Positions 55,345-64,000 of a stretch of 64,000 bases of DNA are shown here, piece after piece. The notes under the pieces are model-generated. The model saw only the letters and a list, made by a program, of their open reading frames with translations, made no database searches and was not told the origin of the DNA. How positions within the stretch are numbered: position 1 is the stretch's first letter; every line of letters begins with the position of its first letter. Position numbers and translations under genes: made by a program. Source of the DNA: Hemerocallis citrina (lineage: Eukaryota; Streptophyta; Magnoliopsida; Asparagales; Asphodelaceae); contig CM030364.1 in NCBI GenBank assembly GCA_017893485.1, forward strand, positions 202,337,292 to 202,401,291. Direction: 5' to 3'.

Positions 55345-58300
55345 TTCAGATTCGAGAAGGCATGGCTAGAAATTCAGGGGTTTCACCACATGGTGATGGA
55401 AAATTGGGCACTCCCAACTGCTGGTACAGACGCTGCAGCCCGATGGTGTGAAAAAATCCGCAGATTGAGGAAGCGGCTGCATATATGGAATCGGTCCAGA
55501 TTTTCGACCATCTGGTGTGCAAAGGACGCCTTTTTGGAAGGAATTGATGAACTAGAAAGGTTGGAAGAAACGAGAGTCCTGTCACAAGATGAAAGAAACA
55601 TGCTACTAGAACTCCGAGAGAATATTGGCAATCTTTATAAGTTGGAAGAAATCAAATGTCAACAAAGGTCAAGGATTTCGTGGCTCAAAGAGTGAGATGC
55701 GAATACGGCCTTCTTCCATCGAGTGGCAAGCGCCAGGCGCAGGTCCAACCTAATTCTGTCAATACAGACGGACACGGGGACTTCGCAAGAACCTTTCAAG
55801 CTTACTACAAGGACCTCTTTGGGAAGAAAAATGACTTCAGGATCCCACTGAGAGATGATTACTGGCAGGCATACCAGAACGATTCAATGCAAACATTATC
55901 CACTTTGGAAGCTCCTTTCTCGGAAGAGGAAGTCAAAAAGGCCATCAATCAAATGGGAGCAGACAAGTCGCCTGGGCCAGACGACTTTCCTATGATGTTC
56001 TTCCAAGTGTTCTGGAAAGAAATTAAAGGGGACATTATGGCGCTGATGGATGAATTTTTTAACAACACTCTCATATTGGGCATGTTCAATTTTGCAGAAG
56101 TCGTCCTCATACCTAAACGGGATGAGTCTACAAGAGTGGGGGACTTTAGACCGATCAGCCTGATAAACTGCTCGTCTAAGATTATCACTAAGGTCCTGGC
56201 CATCCGCCTGGAAAGTATAATGGACACCTTAGTCAGCAAAACTCAGACGGATTTCATCAAGGACAGATATATTCTAGACTGTGTAGCCACCGCAGAGCAA
56301 GTTATCCACTGCTGCCATACGAGAAACTCTAAGAACTTCCTCCTAGAATTAGACTTTGAAAAAGCATACAATTCCATCGATTGGAAATGCCTGCTGGAAG
56401 CTCTCAGAGGAAGGGGATTCGGGAATAAATGGATAAGATGGATCAGGTAGTGTTTACATACTAGTAAAATGGCAATCTTGGTGAATGGGCGGTCGGGGCC
56501 GCCGTTCCCTTGCAAGAAAGGACTCCGGCAAGGAGATCCGCTATCACCACTTCTATTCACTATCGTAGTGGATGTGCTGAGGGTTATGTTAGAGAACTGT
56601 CGAAGAAAAGGTTGGATAACGCCAATGGCCAGCAGCGCGTCTAATCAAGGGTGCACGATTCTTCAGTACGCTGATGACACCCTACTTTTTGGTAATGGGA
56701 CTAGGTCAGAAATAGTCTGCTTTAAAGGGGCACTCTACTGTTTTGAAGCCTGGTCAGGCCTCAGGATAAATTTCCACAAGAGCGCTCTTATTCCAATTAC
56801 ACTATCCGATGTCGAAACACGGGAACATGCCACCTTACTAAACTGTATGACGGATGAGTTCCCGATCAAATACTTAGGGCTCCCACTCAGACCAGGGAAG
56901 CTCACTAAGTCGGACTGGCTGCCTATCATAGACAGGGTGGAGAACAGACTGGCTGGTTGGAAAAGAAAATCGCTCTCACTCGGGGGCAGAGTGGTACTCA
57001 TCAACTCAGTGTTGTCTAATCTGCCCATTTACTACATGTCATTTTTTGAGCTTCCTAAATGGGTTATCCAAAGGATTGACCGAATCTGGAAAAGATTCTT
57101 GTGGAAAGGCGCAGATTTGAATAGGGGAGGTTACCACCTGATCAAATGGAGTATTGCTTGTATGAAGAATAAGCATGGAGGGCTAGGCATCATCGACCTT
57201 AGAGATATAAACCTTGCCCTTTTGGGGAAATGGTGGTGGAAGGTATTTCACCACAGCAGGGAAGGATGGCAGGATTTCATTCAACCATATTTCCGGGGAA
57301 AAGGTACGAGAAGTTTAGGCTTCTGAGTAGAGTCTAAAGTTTCGTGATTCTGGAAAGAAATTACTAAAGCAAGCGGACCGTTCAACTCAGCAGTTACGTC
57401 GACTATCGGTAATGGACGGTCCACTAGATTTTGGTGAGACAAATGGTGTGGTGCCCATACCCTTAAGGAAACTTTCCCTGAGCTGTATGAGAAAACGATC
57501 GACCAAATATTTTTGTGGTCGAGACTTGGAAGAGAGGAAATTGGAGGCCGTAATTCTGAGGAACTCTTACCCCAGAGTTACAGCAGCAACTGCTTGAATT
57601 GCAAGCACACATCACACGGACCGGTGTAATGTGCGTTCAAGGCCGAGATCAGATGCGCTGGGGACTCGAAACCAAGAGAGCTTTCACAGTCAGGTCTCTG
57701 TATCATCGAATTCACTATCGAGGATGCAGACCCAGCTGGGCACAAGTGTTATGGAATGCGAAAACCCCCCTTAAAGTCAGAGTCTTCCTCTAACTAGTGC
57801 TCAATAATGCAATCCTCACCAGAGAGAACCTTGCCAAAAGACAACCCCAGATTGTGACCAACTGTGGTTTCTGCAATATGCATACAGAAAATTTGAATCA
57901 CCTTTTTATTCACTGTCCAAGGAGTAAGACAACTATGGTGGAGGTATTACGAGCCTTAGGAACATGTGACTACCCTAGCAAATATTAGGATTTGTGGATT
58001 GGCCCCAAATTTACCTCGATTCGTCAAGAAATGAAGGATGCCTGGTACATTGCTATTGCGGCAACTACATGGGTGTTATGGCTAGACGGAAACAAATTTT
58101 ATTTTCTTACTTCATGTAATAGTATTTCTGCTAACCTTACTCATATCATGCATCTTATTTCTTTTTGGGCTACAGCTGCTGCCACAGGAGCGAGAGGGAG
58201 GATTGCCAGAGTCTTCCAGGTGGAAGAATTTGATGATGAGGAGGTAAAGTTTGGACTGACACTGGACTGAGGGGTGGCGCCCTCCATACTCATCAAGATT

Positions 58301-58515
58301 CTCATTAGCCGCCAGTTTTGCTATTCTCTATTTTGTATCGACCTACTGTACTTTTGGTTGTTTGATGTATGGATGATTAGACCCACCCCCTAGGGTTTGT
58401 TTGGGGATTATGTTTTGTTTTCTGCACTGTACTTTTGTATTTCTCCTGGTACTCTGGGGTGTTTTATTAACCTCTTATTAATAAAACAGGGTGGCGTTAT
58501 TCCACCTTTAACCTA
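55345..58515 (+). mobile_element. 5'-truncated L1-type LINE (copy B)
   Basis: Homologous to copy A from about 39054 on. Ends with AATAAAACAGGGTGGCG, TTATTCCACC and an A-rich tail (58513-58545). No convincing TSD. Confidence 0.92.
55350..58270 (+). pseudogene. LINE ORF2 (RT and zf-RVT), inactivated
   Basis: Linker (RFEKAWLEIQGF), RT with ADKSPGPDDFPMMFFQ, GDFRPISLINC, LDFEKAYNSIDWKCL, RQGDPLSPLLF, YADD at 56667-56678, KYLGLPLRPG, RIWKRFLWKGA, LGKWWWKVFHH. C-terminal zinc-finger part NCGFCNMHTENLNHLFIHC near 57858-57915. Stops include TGA at about 55693, TAG near 56448, TGA near 57325, and TAA/TAG codons near 57793 and 57988. It lacks the 16-bp RT duplication of copy A. Confidence 0.95.
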
Positions 58516-58584
58516 AAAAAAGAAAACAAAAACAAATAAAAAGTGTTACGAAAAAGAGAGGGACATAAAGAGGAGTTATTCATA

Positions 58585-58589
<5 letters not shown>

Positions 58590-58663
<74 letters not shown>
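58590..58663. repeat. (AT)n microsatellite
   Basis: About 36 TA repeats, continuing on the other side of the MITE at 58875-58940. Confidence 0.95.
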
Positions 58664-58666
<3 letters not shown>

Positions 58667-58873
58667 CCTTCTTCGGTTGCAAATGCTATTGTAGCGCTTG
58701 CAAATGTGCAAACACCTTAACCCGTCATTGGGGTGACGAGTTAAGTCAAAACACATAACCCGTCATTCCCGGGGATGACGGGTTATATGTTTTGCCATAA
58801 CCCGTTATCCCCAATGACGAGTTAAGGCATTTGCACGTGTTTGCACGACATTTGCGTTTGCAACGGAAGATGG

Positions 58874-58874
<1 letters not shown>
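58664..58874. mobile_element. MITE-like inverted repeat A inside (AT)n
   Basis: Ends GGGCCTTCTTCGGTTGCAAA and, in reverse complement, GCCATCTTCCGTTGCAAACG. The internal TAACCCGTCAT / ATGACGGGTTA segments are also inverted. Flanks are TATATA, so the TSD and superfamily cannot be fixed. Confidence 0.65.
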
Positions 58875-58940
<66 letters not shown>

Positions 58941-58943
<3 letters not shown>

Positions 58944-59113
58944 GGGAAAAGGGATATGAGCAACTTGCTCATTTAGTAAATGAGAAATTGATTATGTGGC
59001 ATGCATATGATACATTGGACAATTAATTCTTTTAAAATTTTCCAATCACATGTATGTCATATCATCAATTGCTAATTTACTAAATGAGCAAGTTGCTCAT
59101 ATCCCTTTTACCA
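58941..59113. mobile_element. hairpin MITE B
   Basis: Long near-perfect inverted repeat: AAAGGGATATGAGCAACTTG at the left, its complement at the right (CAAGTTGCTCATATCCCTTT), about 170 bp, flanked by TA repeats. Confidence 0.75.
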
Positions 59114-59132
59114 TATATATATATATGTATAT

Positions 59133-59302
59133 GGTAAAAGGGATATGAGCAACTTGCTCATTTAGTAAATGAGCAATTGATTATGTGGCATGTATGTGAT
59201 ACATTGGACAACTAATCCTTTTAAGAATTTTTCAGTCACATGTATGCCACATCATCAATTGCTTATTTACTAAATGAGCATGTTTCTCATACCCCCTTTT
59301 CC

Positions 59303-59304
<2 letters not shown>
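59133..59304. mobile_element. hairpin MITE C (second copy of B)
   Basis: Same inverted-repeat family as B, with a more diverged right arm (GAGCATGTTTCTCATACCCC). Separated from B by a short TA run. Confidence 0.75.
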
Positions 59305-59343
<39 letters not shown>

Positions 59344-59440
59344 GAGAAGTTATAGTTAGGGTTTGGTAATGTGGTTGGGCCACCACCTGAGTATGTGGGC
59401 TTGGGCCGTCACCTTAATAGGTGGTCACCGTTTCACAACA
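59305..59440 (-). repeat. partial 3' LTR of a copia element
   Basis: On the minus strand starts TGTTGTGAAACGGTGACC at 59440, after AAATAGGAG, and runs into a TA-rich segment occupied by MITE C. The 3' end of the LTR was not identified. Confidence 0.55.
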
Positions 59441-62400
59441 CTCCTATTTGGATACCCACTTTAGAATATTGCCTTATTTAAAAATTTTCTAAGGAAAAAC
59501 CCTTACGAAACCAAAGATATTGATATCTTGGCACATTTGGGAAAAATTTGTAGTGAAAGAAAGAGTACAACTAATTCTTCAGAAATCCAATTCTTCAGGA
59601 ATCTAAGTGGGTGCGGCTTACATTGTCTCATTAAAAACCTTTCGAAGGGAAAACCTAGTGGGGAAAAAATCTTCATTGAATGAAAAGAGTACAATGCGCA
59701 AAGACATTCTTCAGGATGTCTTCATCAACATCTTTAGGATGTTTGCATCTGCAGGATGCTCCCCCTCAAAATACTGAAAACTATTATATTTAGTTCTTAC
59801 ATCAACTTGAATGAAAAATCACCCCCAAAAACACATTTGGTCATTACATCTCCTCCAAAAATTTATCTGCCTATACATTTATATGCCTATCTGCTGAAAT
59901 CTTGTTATGCCAATCTACTATACTAACTTTTGAAATCTGAACTTTGGAAGAAATTTTGTGAGATCTGCAAGGTTCTTTGAAGACTTGATCCGCTTTACAT
60001 CAATCATCTTTTGTGACTTGAAGCTGGTGGGTGAAGAAAATTTTGGTGAGATGTGCTTCGTCATGTCTCCTTTGATGAAGTTTTCTTGAATTTGCTTTAT
60101 ATAGGCTGTGTTATCCTCATAAATGACTGTAGGCTAGTTTGTGACTTACGAAAGTTCATAACTCCCCCTGATATGCTAAACTAGAGATCTTGACCATATA
60201 CATTCTCTACTTGCATCACGAAGTGCCAGTATCTCCGAATGATTGGTCGATGTTGCTATAATTGTTTATTTGTTGATCTCCATGAAATAACTGCACCACT
60301 GTTAAAATAAACATATCCACTATTAAGATAAACATATCAGGTTTGTGATCTACCCTTATGGGGATTTGATAAATAACCTGCGTCTATACATCCAACAAGG
60401 TCAACACATTCACATGAATAATATAACAAGATATAGTGCATTGTCATAAATAAAGGAGTGCGCCTATTGCACTCAAATAGGGTACTTCAGGACCTAGAAT
60501 ATATTCATTTTCTTCTTTCGGCCGATATAGATCTTGGTCAACTTCTAGTGACCTAATCACCATAGGTGTACTGAGTAGATGACAATCGCTCATATTGAAT
60601 CGCTTCATGAGTGATGTAGTAAAATTCCAATTTTACTGTGCTCAATCTGCAAGTCGAGGCAAAATTTTGTTTCACCCAAGTTTTTCATCTACAATTCATT
60701 ATTAAGATAACTATTAGCTTTTTCAATCTCTTCAAGAGATCAGATCAAGTTTATATCATTCCCTAGACAGGTGTTCACTAAGCCTATTGTACCATATTCT
60801 TATGGATATTGTTTTAGTGCGTATAGGGATCATTTTAATTTGATGCAGTGTGTATTTCTAGACTTGATTTCTGGTAATTTAAATCCTTCATGGATTTTTA
60901 TATATATCTCACTGTCTAGGTTACCATATAGGTATACTATCATCGCATTCATGAGTCTCATATCAAGTTTTTCAGAAACATGAGACTTATTATATACTAA
61001 ATGTGTTGACGTTCATGACTGGGAAATATGTTTCTTCATAATCTATTCATGGTCTTTGTGAGAATCCTTTAACAACTAACCGTTCTTTATACCGTCGGAT
61101 CTCATTCTTTTCATTTAAAAACACCAATTTAAATCTACAAGGTTTATTCCTTTTGGGGAGTTGGTACAATAAGACCAAACACTCCACGTTATGCAAGAAA
61201 TCTAGTTCCGCTTGAATAACATCCTTCCATTTTGGCCAATCTTGTCTCTTTCGACATTCAACAATTGTTCGTGGTTCAGTGTTATCCTCATTTTCATTAC
61301 CCTATTTAATCTCATTTGCTACTGCATATAAGAAAATGTCATCTATGAAAAATTCTTTTCGATTCTAAGTTTCTCCTGAGCATGTGTAAAACACAGATTT
61401 CTCATTATTGTTTTCTCAGTCTCTTCTGGGATCTGAGGCATATCATCGACATGAGAGATATGCTTTGTTTTGAATAAATTGGATATTTGGTTCAAGACAT
61501 CTTCCAGATCGTCATGAACTCTCTCTACAGAAGATGCTACTTCAGGAGCATCATGAACTATCTCTACGTAGATGCTACTTCAGGAGCTGCTTTTTTAGGA
61601 GCATTTGTGTGTATTATGTTATTCAATCTCCTCTTCAGGGAAGCTAAAACTTTAGAATCTTTAGGTCTTCCACGTTTTTTTTTCCTTTTTTTTTCTTTTC
61701 TTTTTGTAATGTGGAACTGTTTCATTTGCTGCTTTATATGGTTCTTTGAGTATTTCGATAATTCACTACGTTATTCTGGAACGAGATATTTATGTTCCTT
61801 TTTATCTCCCCCGAACGGTAGGAATATTGTCTCATCGAAATAGGATGCTCAACCTCTATTCCTAAGGATATACAAAAATCATTGATCGTTTGTGAGGAAA
61901 ATTAGCTGCTTTGTCTAGTCTTATTGATTTGATAGCTTGTTCAGGGAAATGGATGATTTGTGTCAATAAACTAGAAAAATGAGTTGTAATTGGAGCAACA
62001 AATCAAACCATAAAGTATCTAAACATGCAATATAAAAAATATTTAATCCAATAAATTTTAAAGAAATATTGTTTCCAAATTGTAAGTTTCAAAATATAGT
62101 TCCAAAAATACCAGCATAAGCCATAAAGTCTCAATGTCAAGTACTGCAATGCTAAATAAATAAAACTAAGCTACTGATAATCCCCATAAAAAACCTGCAG
62201 ATGTCAAGTTTGTGTTCTCTTGTTCCTCAAGATTTTCGCCAAGGAGGTCATCATTGTCTATGTCAAGGATGATATTTCTTTCAATCTTCTGAATTTTCTA
62301 ATATTTGGCCACTACTTCCTTTGATGCACAACATGTGCGGGACCAATGACTTTTCTTTGAGCACGCTTCTGTCTTCCTTTGTAGCCACCTCTGCTGGGAT

Positions 62401-62730
62401 GACTACCTTGGTCCTGGTAGTAAAGATTGATCTATTCGTTCCTTGCTGCTAGGCGGCTCTCTGGTGGTTATATCTATTCTTCAGGGATTCCCACAGAGTT
62501 TATAATTCTTCTGTTGTGAGATACCCATTCTTCAAATCTACATGAAGATGGCGTTGTAAAAAAATCATTGCTTTAGGCTTGTCTGCAGGATTAACAAGCT
62601 TTTTTGCTGGAGGAGTACTCAACGCGTGTACAAGATCTAGGGAGCTTAGATGAAGCTTAGCATCTTACCTTCCAGGGAAGGTAATTATTTCTGCTCCCAA
62701 GTAGAGTTGCGATCTCTGGCCAACTTGGTA
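59440..62730 (-). mobile_element. deleted and decayed Ty1/copia element
   Basis: Reading leftwards on the minus strand: gag N-terminus (about 62720-62440; KPKAMIFLQRHLH, LWESLKNRYNHQ), a gag zinc-knuckle remnant (SHWSRTCCASKEVV near 62345), an acidic stretch, the integrase C-terminal region (HFPEQAIKSIRLDKAANF near 61930), KKRGRPKDSK (about 61675), and RT (61340-60560). After the RT comes a long decayed tail with the GTACTCTTTTCATT / TTTTTCCCCACTAGGTTTT signature upstream of the LTR. Protease and most of integrase are missing. Confidence 0.8.
60560..61340 (-). pseudogene. copia reverse transcriptase fragment
   Basis: Minus strand: CRKRQDWPKWKDVIQAELDF, NEIRRYKERLVVKGFSQRP, IDYEETYFPVM, then MKNLGETKFCLDLQIEHSK and STPMVIRSLEV. 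Stops and shifts throughout, and the catalytic YVDD segment is not recognisable. Confidence 0.85.
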
Positions 62731-63111
62731 ATGTTTGTCTCCTACAGATAGGACAACCTTCTGGCACCAACATAAACATGAAGTGATGGAAATAGTGTGA
62801 GTGATCTAAATTAATGTGGCTACTCCTAAATGGCACGATAGACAGGCATCATGCCTCACTAGCCGTGCTCACCTTCAAAGGTGTACACGTTCGCCATGTG
62901 AGATGCTTCACCACCATATGAATCGAGTTGGTAGAAAAAATCGATGTTTGTGCCCGAATAACCAAAGTACTAGAAGAGTTACCATCCTCTTACCAGGGAA
63001 ATTTAAAAAAATAGCAAAGAACGAGAAACATATAATAAAGAAAATACCAGGATATCTTCTGATTACTGGAAATATAATCATTTGGCCTTTGAAATTATGG
63101 AAAGAGAAGTT
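62731..63111. other. region upstream of copia gag, 5' LTR not recognised
   Basis: One + strand frame (62816-63115, 99 codons) has no family resemblance. No TGTTGTGAAACGG-type LTR start was found here. Confidence 0.3.
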
Positions 63112-63128
63112 TTAGTAGAGTGTATGGG

Positions 63129-63168
63129 TTTTTTTTTTTTTTAAGGTAAAAGGTGGTATAAAGCCACC
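63129..63168 (-). mobile_element. ultra-short LINE 3' tail insertion (40 bp)
   Basis: Minus strand GGTGGCTTTATACCACC, TTTTACCTT, then a 14-nt A tail: the same 3' hairpin and tail as the LINE copies. TTAGTAGAGT occurs at 63112-63121 and 63169-63178, a likely TSD, with 7 extra nt between the left copy and the A tail. Confidence 0.65.
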
Positions 63169-63479
63169 TTAGTAGAGTAGCTGACCTGCTTTCAATATTT
63201 ATTTGTATAACTAACCCACTTTCTAAAACAATTATCTAACGGACCCACTTCCAGAAAATATTACCTCCAACTGACCAGTTAATATAAAAAATCAAAAAAT
63301 AAATTTTTTATATAATCCTACTTTACAAACTATAAACTATAGCATACCTTAAGCTTTAATAAAACTGGATATTTCACAGAAAATAAAGAAACTAAAATTA
63401 AAAAATCTTTCAAAATTTAAAAAAGATACATTGATACAATATTTTTTTTTGAGGGAAATACATTGATACAATATTAATA

Positions 63480-64000
63480 GAAAGAAAGCATATCACTGAT
63501 TGGAAAATATCAAAATATTTAGTAATAACAAGTAGAGTAACTGAGAAACTATCTAAGGAAATACAAAAAGTAATAGCATACAAAGTATTAGATTATAGGA
63601 ACGAAGTAGCAAACTGATATTACCAACAACTATTATCATACACGATATTAAACTATAGGAATTAAGTTAGGATGAATACTATTACAAAGACACACCCATC
63701 AATACTCTTAGAAATTTATATGATAAATATTTAATAGTTGGAAGAAGATTACAACGTTCCAGAATTTGTAGAAACTATAAGAAAAGATTTAAAAACCATA
63801 AATAAGAACATAAAAAAATTAAGTAGATATATAATAGAAGACACTGAAGATGAATTATGCATAACAGAAGATGGAATGAAGGAATTAGAGGTCAAAAGTA
63901 AACATTTTTGAAATAGAAGATTTAATGAAAAATCTCAATTCAAATGAAGTAGATGAAGCCTTAAAAAATCTAGAAATAATGAATGAAGAAATAAAAATAA
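63480..64000 (+). pseudogene. unidentified decayed coding stretch, lysine/glutamate-rich
   Basis: Frame fragments such as SRVTEKLSKEIQKVIAYKVL (63521-63580), YNVPEFVETIRKDLKTINKN (63750-63810) and FEIEDLMKNLNSNEVDEALK (63907-63966), separated by stops and one shift, run to the window edge. They look like one helical, coiled-coil-prone protein. I do not recognise it; an endogenous pararetrovirus or another retroelement are possibilities only. Confidence 0.35.

Noticed and set aside
58497..58758. Frames with long IYIYIY runs
   Set aside because: Translation of (AT)n repeats.

Overview
This is flowering-plant nuclear DNA, almost certainly transposon-rich heterochromatin. Evidence for a plant: CACTA (En/Spm), hAT, Tekay chromovirus, Tat-lineage and plant L1 families, GT-AG introns, tRNA-iMet primer sites and long (AT)n/(AAT)n tracts. 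I find no intact single-copy host gene. Nearly every recognisable reading frame belongs to a mobile element and most carry stops or frameshifts. Several insertions are bounded to the base by target-site duplications (TSDs), so the nesting order can be read.

Layout. 1-17408: 3' part of a + strand Ty3/gypsy element that looks like the Tat lineage: a decayed antisense ORF, a ~58 bp minisatellite, a polypurine tract and a 3' LTR. That LTR is split by a 13,016 bp CACTA transposon (4079-17094, TSD CTG) carrying a TNP2 transposase gene and a PTTA/En-Spm gene, both on the minus strand. 17409-33507: an old minus-strand Ty1/copia element whose RT/RNase H is split by a complete Tekay-type chromovirus (19018-30991, TSD ATTAC) with 3.5 kb LTRs and a dead gag-pol. 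33518-33820: a 5'-truncated LINE (TSD GAATCTTAAA). 34365-38795: a non-autonomous hAT element (TSD CTCACAAT) with a second, transposase-bearing hAT (34650-38162, TSD TGTTAAAT) inside it. 38900-42320: an L1-type LINE. 42523-44160: unassigned, with weak exon-like signals. 44163 onward: what looks like a second CACTA end, split by a very young non-autonomous LTR element (44619-53726, TSD GTGTC). 55345-58515: a second LINE of the same family. 58590-59340: AT microsatellites with hairpin MITEs. 59440-62730: a deleted minus-strand copia element. 63129-63168: a 40 bp LINE tail. 63480-64000: an unidentified decayed coding stretch.

How the parts relate. The young element 44619-53726 has no gag-pol, but its LTR ends, the 10-nt gap to the primer-binding site, the PBS and the polypurine tract match those of the Tekay element at 19018-30991, so it is best read as a non-autonomous (LARD-type) partner moved in trans by that family. 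Its internal region holds about 56 nt of initiator tRNA-Met, the same tRNA that primes it. The CACTA genes follow the usual two-gene plan, with a ~4.5 kb terminal intron filled by tandem repeats. The LINE copies share a hairpin just before the A tail.

All homology calls are from reading translations and motifs by eye; no database or alignment was run.
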